NCBI GenBank assembly: GCA_024305405.1
Contig: JAKNDB010000088.1
Location: forward strand, 2,498,001-2,562,000
Direction of reading: 5' to 3'
Length of the DNA: 64,000 nucleotides
Source of the DNA: Dirofilaria immitis
Lineage: Eukaryota; Nematoda; Chromadorea; Rhabditida; Onchocercidae
Positions 12,808 through 36,233 of this stretch are shown piece after piece. Position numbers and translations under genes: made by a program. The notes beneath the pieces were generated by a model. That model was not told the origin of the DNA, searched no databases, and saw only the letters and a list, made by a program, of their open reading frames with translations. Positions within the stretch are counted from its first letter, which is position 1; every line of letters begins with the position of its first letter.

Positions 12808-15800
12808 CAAATGAATGTATGAAATATATGTTCAATGTAATTCTATCATTTTTATTTCCTTCTTCAAACATTCACAAAAGCATAAATTATAATCGTTTTG
12901 TTGAATGAATAGATAAATATTTAATAATTCAACAATCGCAGAATATTGTCATTAATTAGTATAATTATCGTCCTCCCGAATTCAGAAGTTAAGTATTTGG
13001 TTTATACAAATATGTTTCATTGTGTATTATTAATAATTGAAAAATAGTAATATTTAATAATAAATGTTTAAAGGAAAACTAGAATTTTAAGTGATTTTTG
13101 TAATCATAATTTACTTTAGGATTTTATTTTTAATTAAATCTATTGTTAAATATTATATCACATCGATCTATTTATTAATAATGATAATAATAGTAGCAAT
13201 AATGATAATGATGATAAATTAGCGTTATCAAACGTGGTTCAACTCAATATTTCGTTTCATTATGAAAGATTCAGTAGATCAACCGCCGGTTTAAAAACTA
13301 TGTCATTGTCGTTGTTGTCATCATTATCATCCTGACTGTCTCCACCCCGATATTGGTGTCATCAAAATGATTCTTTACTACTTACTCCATTCTATCCAAT
13401 CTTTAACAACATTTCTTCCTTCTTCAAATACACAAATATTCCGAAATTTTTACTGTTTCAAAGTTCTTTTTTAGAGAAAAGAAAGAAAGAAAGGAAGAAA
13501 AAAATCCATTTATTCATCAATTATTCTGGTTAGAAAAAGAAATTTTTTTTTTTCACCGTTAGTGTTCAATTTTATTACCAACAGTTTATCTGATCATTTC
13601 ATTTCATTCATCTACCTATCGTTTCGATCTTTTTGTCCTTCTTCATCATCTATACCATCATTTATTTAATTTTGAATTCTGATACTAATGATCTGAAATA
13701 CCTGATTCCTACGATTATTATACATTATTTTGCTATTGCGTAATGATTTTTATGAATGAGAAACTTTGCAAATGATATTCTAAAATTACTGCTATAATTT
13801 TTTCCAAATAAAAAATGACTGATATAGATTGTAAGATTCAATGATGCGATTCAATTTATCGGTATTATTAGCTGATAAACAACAATACAAATCATTGATA
13901 AACAATTTTTATCGAAAATTTGTTACAATAATTACCTAAATGGTCAGTAATGTTTGCGCTATTGTATTATTTACAATATTTATTGCTGCTGTATTTAATA
14001 TTTCCGTCCCTCATTATTAATCAACATATTAGTCATGCGGTATGCTTTTTTCTTTTTTTTTTTATTTTTAAAAATATAAAATATGATGAATAGGAAATAT
14101 CGAAACATATATATATATATATATAGATTTATTAAAGGTTTACTTTCTAGCTAATAATTAATTTAAATAATGGATATCAGAGATATGATTGTTATTTTTT
14201 GAAATTTTAAAATTTCAAATTTCAAAACTGAAAAGAAGTAAAAATATTTTAAAAACATGCATACATATATATTAAATATTGAAATTTTGTTATAATATAT
14301 ATAGATCAAAATGGAAAAGCATAAATTAAAAATAGAAAATAATTTCGTTAAATATTAGACATTAAATATAAACATATGGCATGAGCATTTGAGCTAAACC
14401 AAATTCATTAGCCTTAATTTATAATCATTATAGCTATTTTAAATTTCTCTATGTCGTAGTATAAATATTTTTCCTTTAATTGTAGCTTACATTTTATGCA
14501 CAGATCATTTCGGGAAATCATTCCGATACAGCCAAATTGAGGGCGCATATTTAGGAATTATACAATTCTGGGCAACATTTAAACTATAATTTGCATCGTC
14601 ATCATATTTCATCTGCTATTTATCAAATTTAAATGAGAAAGAAGAAAAGGAGGAAGGGAATTACTAAAATATAATTTAAATTAGCTTAAAAATGAAAGTG
14701 ACTTTTGGAATTTGATTAGAATTTCAAAAAGAAAAGTTTCTTAGCTAATTTTTGCTTTCATGCAATAATTTCATAGTAATAAATTGTAAAAGAAAATTTT
14801 CCAACTCACATATAACATATAAAGCTTACTTATCAATAAAGATATAAATTATTGATTTTTTGATAATAGCAACTAAGAAAGAAAAAGAATCAGATTGTAC
14901 AGAAAAATAGTTGATGTACAGTAGGCATTGTTTTAAACAATATTTCATTCAATATGATTTGACCTTATTGAATTATTTTTCATTAATTAAATAAGAAAAA
15001 AGTCAAGTAATATTTTTTTCTGGGAAATGGAATGAAGGTAAAGACACTATATGTAGATTACAGTGATTGTTGAAAAGGAATGCAATAATTATTTGATCCA
15101 AACAAACAATCGTCTCCAATAAAACTGTTGTTTTAAATAATTATTATAAGATTGGTGCTCGATCAAATCGATTCATTAATTATTGTTGAACTAAAAATTA
15201 AGTATTTTATTTTCAATGTTAATAGTTTTATAACTATTAGGATGAAAGCTTTTTAGTCGAGCAATTAGGAATCTTTTATTATTTTTAGCCTCTTTTCATG
15301 AAAATAAAATATGTTTTTCTCGACTGCTTCTTTTATTCTTCAAAAATTTCTACTAATTATGACAATTAACAAAAATTAAAAGGAAAATTTTGGAATTTAT
15401 GGTAAAAAAATTTGATAACATAAATTATTAATTATTTCTTTTAAAGTTTTTTAATCTTAACTTTTACTGACAAGCTTTTTTTATCATTTCAATTACTATC
15501 ATTATTAGTAACGGTACAATTAATTATTATTATCATAGTATTTACATTGTTTTGCTAATTTATTTAACTTATTTAGTATTTTAATAAATGCTTACTTATT
15601 GTCTTATTTTCTTCTTTTATCATTTTCCTTCATTTCATTTTATCCTTATCACTTCTCAATTTTTTTTACTCATTTTTTCAATTTCAAAATTTAACTAATT
15701 TCTATTTCTATCATTGATTTCGTTCAAGAATGTGGAGAAAGAGAAGAGAAAAGGAGAGAGAGATAGGAAGAGAGAGAGAAGAAGAAGTTTATTTTATCTC

Positions 15801-17929
15801 TTTATGAAATTGTGTCCATTTTTCATCATTTACATTTACTTGTACAACAACAAAAATATTCGAATTGAAATAGTTTTCGAGAGGGACATGAAAAAGGGAT
15901 GAAAACAACGAAAGAATAAAAGAAAAAGAAAAATAGAGGAAATTTAAAGGTGAGAAATAATCCGGTAATTAAAAATTGATGTGATGACTTATTTTTAAAT
16001 TTAATGTTTAATGCAATGAATTTTAGACTTGATTAGATCCGTTTCCTGTTCATAATTTTCAATCATACATTTATAATTTTATTTACCTATCAAAATATTA
16101 CGTTCATAAAATATTTTAATAAAAATTTTGTTACTTTTCATTTTTCAATTCATATTTTGCTAAAAAAATTTTACAAAAAAAAAAGAAAATTTTGACATAA
16201 TTTTAAAGGAAAAAAGAAAAAACGACAACAACGACAGAAGCAAAAAAGATATTTCAAGTTTTTAGTAAAAAAATTTTTCATTTGACTATTTAAAAAAATC
16301 AAAAGTTTTGTATGATTGTGAAAAAATAAAAATAAAAAAAAGGAGTGAAATATTTCAATTTATATCTAATTGTTTGAGAAAAAACATTGCTTTTCTATCG
16401 ATTCATTTTAATATTTTTTTATTCAAAATAAGAAATTAGGAAAAAATTTAAGCAATATTTTGAGGGACAAAAAAGAAAGGAAAGAAATTGTAAAAATGAA
16501 TTTATAACGTTTTATTGAATTCAATTCAAATTTTAAAACTTTACAAATTCGCTTGGAAGAAAGAAGCAATTATTTAAAAATACAAAGCGAATATTAGAAA
16601 TTATGCTTTTTTTTCAATTGAAACATTTGGAATTATTTTTCTTTTAAATAATATAATATAATTTAATAAAATAATATATGTATTTCATTTTTTCTTACCC
16701 GACCTTATGCTATTTCATTTCATTTCATTGAAATTTCAAATATAATTTCATCCTAGAGGTCATAAAATTGGGTATTAAATTTAAAGAATATTTTAAATTT
16801 CAATAGAAACCATCGCTCTGCTCATAAAATAAAAGAAAACGCAAGGATAATAAAAGAGGAAGAACTGGAAGATTTTCTACATAACGGAGTAATTTATTTT
16901 CGAAATTTTATTTTTAAACATAACAAAAATAAGATCTCGTAATTTAAAAATTTTCTTTTTACAACTTCAAATATATATATTTTAAAAATTATGCATAATC
17001 AAAAATTTAAATAATAAAACAAATAAATGGAAAAATTTGAAAAGTCTGGATTGATTAATAATAGTAATTTAAGAACGAAAAGTATTTTAATAATTTTAAA
17101 AACCAAAAGTAAGCAATTTAGGTAATATTAACAAAGTTTATGGAAATTAAATTAAAAATGTAGGCCTAATCTTTTTTCATATTTTCTCTTTTCTTTACTG
17201 TAATCTAATACAGTATATACAGTAAACTTAGGGATGCATTTTAGGAAAAAAATCAACAAAATTCCATTTTTTTCTTCATTTATTATTCGATTTAAAACAA
17301 TTAATTCCCATAACAAATGAATGAAAAATTTCTCGTCGTAATCCAAATTTATCCAATTGAGATTGTATTTTTTTTCGTTTTTTAAAATTTAATTATAATT
17401 GAAAATTATAAAATTATATTAGTAGTTTAGTATGTGGAAATAGTAATGAAATTTCTTACAATTTTATTTGTATAAATAATATTAATATCATTAAGATAAT
17501 TAAATTTTTTTAATTTACTAAAATATTATTAACTAATAAATTTATTTTGATTATGCGTTAAAAGATATTTGACTTTTAAGATTTGAATAATCTTCCTCTC
17601 CCTCTCTATCTCTCTCTTTTCCATTTTTTGTTCCTTTCAAATATAACATTTTTGTGCAGTTATTTAAGTGATTTGTTTGATGATAAAATTTTTTGGATTC
17701 GTAGTTAATTATATAAATTAATGCATATTATATCATATATGATATGTGATTATCAATTATTTAATTATCATGTATGATTATCAATTATTTATTTTTTATT
17801 TTTTTAATTACTTTTATTCCAATTTTTGTCTTCTATTTCGTCCGTAAAAAAGAAAATTTTGACTGTTTTTTTGATTGAATTTGAAAAAATTTTTTTAGCA
17901 ATTAGAAAGTTCGTATCGATCTTGCGAAA

Positions 17930-18250
17930 AATATAAAATGATTAGAAGAAAATTTATGATAATTATAAAAGATAATCACTAATCACTATAAGATATCAAT
18001 AAGGAAAATTTTATACTATTTGTAAAAAGGTAATAGCTCTAAAATGACTATAAGAAAAGTTTACATTATTTACAGAAAGATATTCAATATAGAATAACTG
18101 ATAAATGATCACTATAAAATATTCATAAGAAAAATTTTATATTACAAAAAGATAATCGCTACAAAAATAATTCTATGAGAAAAATTTATATCAGTTATAA
18201 AAAGATATTCAATATAAAATAGATACGCTATAAAAATAACTATAAGATAA
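17930..18250. repeat. Degenerate AT-rich tandem repeat
   Basis: Phrases such as ataagaaaaattttata, aaaaagata and aatcactataa recur four to five times with roughly 60-100 base spacing and many changes. It appears to be an old minisatellite. Confidence 0.45.
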
Positions 18251-20476
18251 TTATAATCTAAAAATATTATAACTTATTATTAAATCGATAAAATTTGCTT
18301 AAAGGCTAAGAAACATGTTTCCTTTCTATTTTTTTAAATTAATTGAATTTACTTTGATTTATTCAAAACTAGTTTATTTCTTAAAAAAATAAAAATTAGG
18401 AATAAAGTATTTTTAATTTAATCACTGCAAATAATAATTACTGTCATTATGACGATACAACGATAACGATGTAAATTAAATTAAATTTTTCAATAAAATG
18501 TAAAAATCATTATAATTTCATGATGAAAAACAAAATTGCTATATGTTATTCAAAATTTAATGATTATAAAATTATTAAAAAATCAAAAAAAAGAGTAATA
18601 ATTATAATAACAATATAGTAATAATATGATAATGGTGATAATTAACAGATACTACAATAGTAATGAAATTGTATATATATTTATAACGGATATGATGATA
18701 AAATAATCATTTTAATTCAAATTTATTTTTTCACTCGGTTAACTAAACAAAAAAATGAAACGATTGATTAAATTGAAATGATAAATTTATTCGAAGACGA
18801 AAAATTGATAATTTATAAAATTTGCTTTCAGTGAAATGAAAGAAATTATTATTAATTGCATTTGCAAATATTTTTTATTTTTTCTTCCAAAAAAAATTTT
18901 TTAGAAATTTAAAAATTCTTAAATTTTAGAACCATCGAAATTTAAACATTTGGAAAAATAATAATAGATTTATTGATGGAAATAAATTTTAATTGTATGA
19001 AATTATAAATTGAAGTCAGTATGAATAATTTTATAAAAATTATGTATAAGTAATGATGAATTTTTAATTGTAAACGAATATTATCTTATTATTACTTAAT
19101 TATTATCTTTTAATCGAATAAATGCATAATACTTAATTTTTTCATCAAATTAATTGTCTCTTAAACTTAGCTAAAAATTAAAACTTATCTTTTTTCTTTA
19201 ATTTATCTATTTATTTCAAATTATTATTTTAAGGAAAAAGTCGATAATCATTTTGATTATTAAATTTACCGTTTTCTTATATGATATACATAATTTTGCG
19301 CAATAATTCAATAAAAATACGTCAAATTTCCATTAATCATTCTCTCATATCCTTTATTTTCTCATTTATCTTCATATCTTCGTTATCTCTATCTTTGGAT
19401 TCAAATTTTGACATATCCCGAATTTTTCATTAACCAGAAATAATCATATCATTGAAAAATATTCATATTAATTATTTCAGTCAAAGAATAATGATGATTG
19501 GTTCTTGACTGCTATGAATAATAATAATAATAATTGACGATTGATAATAATGATAGTTGATACTTGACAACTGTTATCAACAATGATAATTAATGAGTGA
19601 TAGTAGTTGGTGATAAATTTAGAAATCAGTCATCATCATCAGCAATAATCTATCGTAAGATTATCATTTATGCCATATAAAAAATGTGATAGAGCGAAAA
19701 AACGTTATGTATGTGATCAGAAATTTAAATAAAATTAAGTTTTTTAATTATTTCTAATATTAAGTAATAAAATATCAAATATTATAATATTATATTTAAT
19801 ATACATAAATATGTAATGTTTTTTCATAAAAATTTGAATTTGCATTCATATAAAAGAAATTTTATGTAAAAAAAAATAATTCAATTTTATTTATTATCGT
19901 ATAAATTGGATTAATGCGAATTCAATTCATTTTTTCCCTCTCTCTCTCTCTTTCTCTTTCTCTCTCTCCATATGAAAAGAAATTTAACTTATTTCAAGTC
20001 TAAAGTAGTAATTAAATGATCTAGTTTTTATTCATGATAACTTGATTTTAGAAACTAGTTTTTATACCTGATATAGATTTGTATATGTTATCCTAAAAAT
20101 TTCACCTGGAATTATTATTTATTTCATCTGTTGCTGCAATGTTATAAATTTCAAATTATCATTAAAACCAATTATCATCAAATAAACTTTAAATTATCAT
20201 TAAAAATTGTAACGCACACTTATATATATAAAATATATGCATAAATAATTGATAGAAAATTTATTTTTATAAAAATAAAAATAATAATTATCAATTCATT
20301 CATACCTATTCAATTTATACTATAATTTAGCAGAAATAAAATAGGAATATAATTACTTATTTAAAACAAACAATTAATTGTCGAAAGAAAAATATGAAAT
20401 TAAAATTTGATCATATAATTGATTTTTTTTAAAAAAAAAGACCATAAAGCTGTTCAAATTTTTCATAGAAAATTTT

Positions 20477-20636
20477 TTTTTCATATATTCCCATTCTATA
20501 AATTTAAAATATTTTTCATATATTCCCATTCCATAAATTTAAAATATTTTTCATATATTCCCATTCTATAAATTTAAAATACAAAATTTAATTTTTCACA
20601 TATTCCCATTCTATAAATTTAAAATACAAAATTTAA
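20477..20636. repeat. Tandem repeat, four units around TATTCCCATTCTATAAATTTAA
   Basis: The phrase catattcccattctataaa recurs four times between 20485 and 20620 at spacings of about 35 to 50 bases. The last two units carry an extra tacaaaattta piece. Confidence 0.8.
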
Positions 20637-21464
20637 GTTATCTTTTTAAGAAATGATAGCAAATTTTAAATGTGAAATTTAAATTTAAAATATAAAATTT
20701 AAAATTTAAATTACTAATCAAAGAAAAGGAAAAAATAATAAACATTACTGGTTTATAATATTGTATATAATAAGTGAAACGAAATAAATTTTTGCTTTTT
20801 TCAAATTAAAATTATTATGAAATATAAATAATACTTCTGGTAGGAACTTCAAAATACAATGATATCATGTTAGCTTAATTTCAACTGATAACAATAGCTA
20901 TCAGTTTAATAAATCGTAATTTTGTATTATTTTATTTAGCGTACGAAAAAGAAATAGGTCATAGAATGTGAATATGGTAGGGATTTTTAAATTTAGAAAA
21001 ATGTTTTCCCTTTTTTTTGTTTAAGGAAAAATCGTTTTGAGAAATGATTTTATCTAATCAATAAATGTCTCGGCTTTACGGAAGGTAAATGATTGTCATG
21101 GTTGAAGATAATTTTAAAAATTAAATATTAAATTTCCTTCTTAATCATAATACATCTTAAAATATGAAATATCGATTTTACGATAAAAAATGAAACTTAA
21201 TTTGAAATAAAAATGATTAAAATTATCAATATGATAATTAACGATAATATATCATAAAATATTTTGTTCATATGTAATAGTGTTAACTTATCACTAAGCT
21301 TGAAATATAAATAAAACTTCAAATTATAAGAAATTTTTAAATTTTAAATCATTTTGCAAAATTATTATTGCACGATATTTTATTTCTAAATTTCTTTTTA
21401 GAATCGATGATATGCTAGTCGGTACGAAATCAGAACAGATGTACTGACAAGATATCAAGATAAA

Positions 21465-21886
21465 TTTGATGATAGTATAATAAAATAATGAGATATGATA
21501 AGAATATATCGAGAGAATAGGCTTAATAATAACATAAACATATGCTTGATTTGATGATAGTATAATAAAATAATGAGATATGATAAGAATATATCGAGAG
21601 AATAGGCTTAATAATAACATAAACATATGCTTGATTTGATGATAGTATAATAAAATAATGAGATATGATAAGAATATATCGAGAGAATAGGCTTAATAAT
21701 AACATAAACATATGCTTGATTTGATGATAGTATAATAAAATAATGAGATATGATAAGAATATATCGAGAAAATAGGCTTAATAATAACATAAACATATGC
21801 TTGATTTGATGATAGTATAATAAAATAATGAGATATGATAAGAATATATCGAGAGAATAGGCTTAATAATAACATAAACATATGCC
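21465..21886. repeat. 85-base minisatellite, five near-identical tandem copies
   Basis: A unit beginning ttgatgatagtataataaaa and ending taaacatatgcttga is repeated about five times at an exact 85-base period, with almost no differences between copies (one copy has gagaaaat for gagagaat). The last unit breaks off at catatgcc. The period is not a multiple of three and the open frames crossing it on the minus strand are by-products of the repeat. Near-identity suggests recent expansion or ongoing homogenisation. Confidence 0.95.
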
Positions 21887-21889
21887 TTA

Positions 21890-23677
21890 ATGATAACATA
21901 ACAATATACACATCGCATTATTTTCTAAACTAATACTCAAAACAAATAATCGATTATTAAAAGATGGTAAAATGAGATTTTTTCTCTTCACTTGATAAAT
22001 CAATTTTACAATTCCGATTAAAAGGAATAAAGCGGTAGAAATTTTATGATTATGATTATTACGATTATCAGAAATGAGTGATAAAGTTTTGAGAAAACAA
22101 ATCAAATCATTATTATTTACAAATATTTATATTTTAATGAAATGTTAATAACGATTTTTTCATTATCAGTTTATAATAATTTTATACAAATATGCAAAAT
22201 GGAATTTATAATATTTAAAAATTGTCTTTACTCTTTCTTTTGTTCATACTTTTTTGTCTCTCTCATTTTTCCATTAATTGATAATTTAGCGTAAAAATTT
22301 TTATCATTTTGTGAAACTTTTTTTCTTTTTAATATAAGAACGGAAGTTGCAGTCCGATGATTTATAGTTTTATTGGCATAAATTTTTTTTTTCATCCCAT
22401 CTATCTTTCTTTTGTGTCATTCATTCATTTCATTACTTATTTATTTATTTATTTTTTGTTTGAAACAATATTTCATTTAAAAAATTAAAAGGCAAAAAAA
22501 AGAGAAAAGAAAAATTCATAAAAGAATGAAATAAACATTGGAAAAAAATATTTTTATTATATTTTTTAATAAATAAATTGGCAATACATTAATCAATTTA
22601 ATATTTAATAATTATTTTATTGAAATAATAAAATAATTGATAAATTAATTTTATTGTCATTTTAAAAAATTAATAATTTATAACAAAAAACGGAAAAGAA
22701 AAGAAAAAGTGGATAAATAAGAAGAAAGAGAGAAATAATATTTAATTAATTAATCATAAAATTTTAATATTATTATTTAATACATTTGATCTAATTATTT
22801 AAAATATTTGTTTAAATATATCGTTTAATTTAATATAACATTTAACTTAATTACTTAAAATATTGTTAAAAGCAATTAGAATAGTTTTTAATTTAACTGA
22901 ACGAAAAATATATGCGAAATTTTTGTTACTCAATAAATTAATGAAAATTTTTATCAGTCAGTAATAAGTTTAATTACTTAAAATACTTTGTAAATATATC
23001 GCTTAATCTAATAAATAATATTTCCAAATGATTAAAAGAATATAATTGTAAAAGAATAATGGATTAATCGATAAAAAAATAAAAAATTGGAACGTATTTA
23101 ATTAGATTATTAATTTCCAATTTTTAAAGTAAAGATTAGGGAAAATGAATTTGTACAATAATATATAGAAACTATTATTTACATATTAGCATGTTAGCAT
23201 CTGTTCATTTTATAGTAATCAAATTAAATCTTTAATTTGTTTTCTTAATTGATAAAAATTAATTATGATAAGTAATCATGGTTATCGTGACTAAAAGCAT
23301 GCCATAATATATATATATATATATATATATGAATACAAGCCTGCTTTTCTACTTACATAATAGTAAATGATAATAATAAATTACAACAGAAATCATTATC
23401 ATTATACAGACTATGATATTATAAATATATGTGCAACAATTGTATTGAAGTTAACAGATAATTGTAGATCATTATACTTACATAATAGATAATCATGAGT
23501 GCTACGCTGATAAACACACTTATATAACGAATAATCATGATTATTATAACAACAAGCATAAATTTATTTTTATATATATTTCAAAAAAATATGCATATCT
23601 TTAAATTTATATATTTCGATTAAAAATTATTAATTTATAATTTATGACATTAATTATTAAATTGTTATTTTTTTTAG
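21890..23677. other. AT-rich region upstream of the first visible exon of the Thr/Ser-rich gene
   Basis: No exon was recognised. The 5' end of the following plus-strand gene, including any signal peptide exon, should lie here or further upstream, because its first visible exon begins at an acceptor rather than at an ATG. A (TA)n run lies at about 23308-23330. Confidence 0.4.
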
Positions 23678-32490
<8,813 letters not shown>

Positions 32491-32638
32491 GATCGATTTT
32501 GGTGATTAAGCGGGTATGCGATAAATTTTCGTTGTTTTTTCTCGGATACAAGCCGTCAAATTTTGCTCAGAATTCTCGAAACTTTTGAGACTTTTTTTGT
32601 CACCAAAATAAGGGCGAAGTGATATTGTTTATATGTAT

Positions 32639-32690
<52 letters not shown>

Positions 32691-34042
32691 ACTGTATTTA
32701 TATAAATAATATATTATAAATTACTACACTAGTGGCAGAAAAATTTCACTTTGATGTTACGGTAAAAATTAGCTACCATACCTGAATTTGTGGCCAACCT
32801 TTATCAGTAACTGATAAAATTGAAATTCTCGTTCGATCAAACAATAAATATCTTTTGTTCTAATATTTCTTCAGCACAGATCAGATGGTTCTAAATAAAA
32901 TACAATCTCTCAATATTTTCTTACTGTTTGAAACTTTTTTGCGCTTAAAATCTTTTTCCTCATTCTTACGATAATTCATGGAAGTCTGAAATGAACTATC
33001 ATCCATAATATCCGATATATCAACTACATATCAGCTCTATTTTCTTTTCCTTTTTCTTATCATAACAGATTTAATAAAGTACTGAAAGCGATAAAAGCAA
33101 AAGGGCGCTAATGGCATTAGGTACTGAAGAAAATTTTAATAAAAGAAAATGAATTGATATTTTCTCGTGTTCGTTAATTTCATGTGAGTATGACATATCA
33201 AATGAGTTATTTCGTAATTTGATAATTTTGTTGAAACTTGATTTGATTGAAAATGATAAGAAAAAAGATGTGCGGAGCAAAATTATAGTATCATTCGATT
33301 TTATTTATTAGGAACACAAATTAATAATATTAATGCATCTGAAAAAGTGAGCAAACATACAAATCAATGATATAAAAGTAATCAACTTCATCAAATACAA
33401 TAAACTTCCACAGTTTAATGAATTTCACAGTTCAAATTGCACTAAGTATTGAAATTGTAAAATTAATTATTTTAAACAGGATGCTATCTCAGCTATGAAT
33501 CAAAAATATACAACAATATAATTTGATTTATCTTAAACATATAGCAACTAAATGGTTACACTTACACTCTCAATTTATTAATCTGGACCCATCTTCAATC
33601 TTGTCAATAAAAATAACCTAAATACCCCACTAGCAACTTTTCTACCTTCTCATTTCCTTGTTAGTGCTTATATTTCCATCATAAAATCAACTTATTATGG
33701 CAAAAGAGAACGGCCTGCCTTGTGATTATTATTTAATATTTTATATATATATATATATAATTCAATGAACAATTATTTGTCTTAACATGTATACATATAC
33801 ATGTATATTTATATGTACACAATAGTACCTTTTTTCAGGTGCTCTACAATTTGTGTTTGAAATTATTGTTTCTATCCAAATTATAATAGATCATCAATTT
33901 TGTAAGAATCTAGTTTTTTTCAATCAATAGTAAACTATGTCAACTATAATAAAACAAAAACAATTTTTATATACAGGTAAAGCATGGAATAAATGAATTC
34001 TTAAAAAGTGAAATTATAAAATAACTACATCAGTTGAGATCG
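32491..34042. other. Intergenic region between the convergent Thr/Ser-rich gene and NAA40
   Basis: The two genes converge here. Apart from the GT repeat, a candidate AATAAA at 32843-32848, a (TA)n run near 33742-33760 and self-complementary acatgtatac/tatacatgt pieces at about 33785-33820, nothing was recognised. Confidence 0.5.
32645..32690. repeat. (GT)n microsatellite in the 3' flank of the Thr/Ser-rich gene
   Basis: About 20 GT/TG units with a few interruptions (gtgcgtg, gtatgtg). It lies 155 bases after the stop codon, before a possible polyadenylation signal AATAAA at 32843-32848. Confidence 0.9.
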
Positions 34043-36233
34043 TCAGTCAGATAACAATTTTGATAAAATCAAATAATCACCAGCATCCGGACATGATGGA
34101 TCCACACTGAAGCCATTCTTGTGAAAAATGCAAGCGAATTTCCATTAAATGCAAACACTGTAGCCATCAATTTGTCCATTGACATCCTCAAAAAATTTTC
34201 TAGAAAATTAGCATGCCAAAAATTCATTGCCTAAAAACTTCATTTTAATAATTATCATTTTAAAGCTAATGCTAGTTCACCGACTGAGAATAGCACATGG
34301 CGATGAAAAATAATCGAAAATAGAAACTAGTAATCGCGAAGGTCATATAACGCTCGACTTTTAACGCTATTGAAAAGCCAAAAGTTACTCTCCGATTTAT
34401 CTCAAAAAAATATTTGTCATCTAAATATCGTTAGTCTCATTATGCAAATATTGAAAAGCATTTGAAAACATCTACTAAAAAGTTTATGCACAACAGAATC
34501 TATTGCAAAATTAACATAAATTTTAGTTTTAGCAATTCTTTCATATGAAACTTAAATAATTTTGAATTCAACAAAAGCATCCAATTTTCAGTTTCAATGG
34601 CCATTGATACATCACAGTACTTTTCTTTCTTTCATTTCTTGCCGCCTAAAGAAAAACAGAAAATGTTAGAAAGCATAAAATGATTAAAATTACTTTCTTG
34701 CAAGGCATTCAGCAATGGATAAAAGAGCTGATCCAATACCTTTAACTTGATATTTATCCTCCACCTGTATTTCATAACTGAAATAAGAGTTTCTGAATAC
34801 GGAAAAAAATCTTCTCGCAAATAAAACTTTTACGCTCAATTTTGAATCTTCCGGCTTAAATAAGAAATAAGCTCGATTTCATAATAATAATGAGACCATA
34901 TGCTGATGCATTTCCTAAAGCAAGTCAATCAATTGCAAATGATGTAAATGATGTAAGTAACTGCGAATTTGGTTTAAAAAATAAGCGATTCATCCCAGCC
35001 AGACTGATTTTTAGCAACTACGTTTAGACTTACATGGAACTTCCAAACACATGTTTTGCTGTATATTGTGATCTTTTATCAATAATATCGTCACCAAAAT
35101 AAGATATTGGTAAAGTGGCAGTGGTACTATAACCATTCGACAATATTATGTTATATGTTTCATTATCTTTGAAACAAATGCTAATAGTTTACTCACCAAT
35201 ATAATACAGCTGAATCGGAATCAATAACAAAACGATAATGCAAATAAGCGATCGGTGTATTATTCATATTCTTCGCAATAATATACCTTAAGTATCATAA
35301 AGAATAGTAAAGTCTAAGATAATAATATGACAAAGTTTAAAAAATTTTATCTTATATGTTCCAATACATTTCGGATTACTTTCCTTCGATATAAGAATAT
35401 TATTTTAATTATTTCTGTCATGATCAAACTGATTAAATACTTGATTAAATAACAATAAGAATTCTGAAAGCAACTTTTCCTTGTAAATTATAAACTCATC
35501 TCTTTCATTCAATTCAAAGAACATTACCTTAAAAATATTTGTACTTTTACCCTTCAAATTATCTTTCAGATAGAATCCTATAAATACCTGGATGTAGTAG
35601 CTCGAAGTTCTTGCCTTTTACTCAATTCATCGTAACCCCACTGAGACATCTGATACATCGTACGCATATTAGTTACGAATAATTGAAAAATCCATTCAAA
35701 TTCCTTGTCATTCAAATGTGTTGCCCACGAAAACGCAAAATGAACTTTTTCACTGAAAATTAATTAACCACCTAATTATGCAAGAAAAAACTGCAAAAGA
35801 CTGCAAACGACATTAAATATTTCATCAGATTTTATTCGAGAATAAATCAGAAAAAAACATTACTAAGTTAATATCGTATGAGAAAACGTAAGAAGATTTA
35901 ATAACGTAAACTATCAGATCTACTAAGTAAAAAAGTTCGCAAAAATTTCGTTGTCTTTTCTTTTTTGGGATTAAATAAAAGCAAATTATTGCTAATTCTC
36001 TTAAAAAAAACAATTTAAATAAAGACAAATTATTAACTTATATGTAAGAGCTTTTTTCCATATGCTTCTTTAAAGTTAATTTAAAAGAAATAAGAGGAAA
36101 ACGAGGAGGAAAATTAACAAACGAAAAAAATATCCTAAAATAACCTTGCTATATTTTCAAAACGTGTAGTACCATCGATAGCATTTTCTGCATTCATCAG
36201 TTTTGTAGCTTTCTTTATCAATTTTTTTTGCAT
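34043..36233 (-). CDS. NAA40: N-alpha-acetyltransferase 40 (NatD), GNAT family
   Basis: NatD acetylates the N-terminal serine of histones H4 and H2A. Five minus-strand exons chain in phase: 36145-36233, 35588-35752, 35197-35286, 34694-34777, 34043-34186, giving about 190 residues after one correction (human protein 237). Family landmarks: TNMRTMYQMSQWGY in exon two (human TNMQTMYEQSEWGW), PIAYLHYRF in exon three (human PVAFSHFRF), CYEIQVEDKYQVKGIGSALL over residues about 115-133 with the acetyl-CoA Q/R-x-x-G-x-G loop (QVKGIG, 125-130), and LMATVFAFN...FF in exon five (human VMLTVFKHN...FF), ending in DYLILSK. Exon five needs one added base at 34116-34117 to join FFTR to GFSVDPSCPDAGD. The start is the second ATG after a TTCCAG acceptor (36245); the first ATG (36243-36241) is out of frame. 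The Lys-rich N-terminus of the family is kept but short. Confidence 0.9.

Larger units (their letters stand above)
11186..20470. other. Gene-poor AT-rich region
   Basis: No exon could be supported on either strand. Open frames here are short and of homopolymer composition. Notable items are a 32-base palindrome at 12776-12807, a GA-rich run at about 15735-15790, a CT-rich run at about 19936-19968, and imperfect repeats of a gataatcac/tataaga type at about 17930-18250. Confidence 0.55.

Noticed and set aside
15714..15902. Plus-strand frame with an Arg/Glu/Lys-rich start and a hydrophobic end
   Set aside because: The charged part is a GA-rich low-complexity run and the rest is AT-rich random sequence.
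21465..21886. CRISPR-like regular repeats
   Set aside because: Repeats are contiguous with no unique spacers, and the genome is eukaryotic.
21324..21911. Overlapping minus-strand open frames of 62-100 codons rich in Tyr, Ile, Leu
   Set aside because: They are translations of the 85-base minisatellite and repeat the same residues from copy to copy; no start context, splice sites or balanced composition.
34880..34956. Plus-strand exon-like piece MRPYADAFPKASQ... with a GTAAGT donor
   Set aside because: It lies antisense in an intron of NAA40, has no upstream acceptor or partner exon, and no family similarity; kept as chance.
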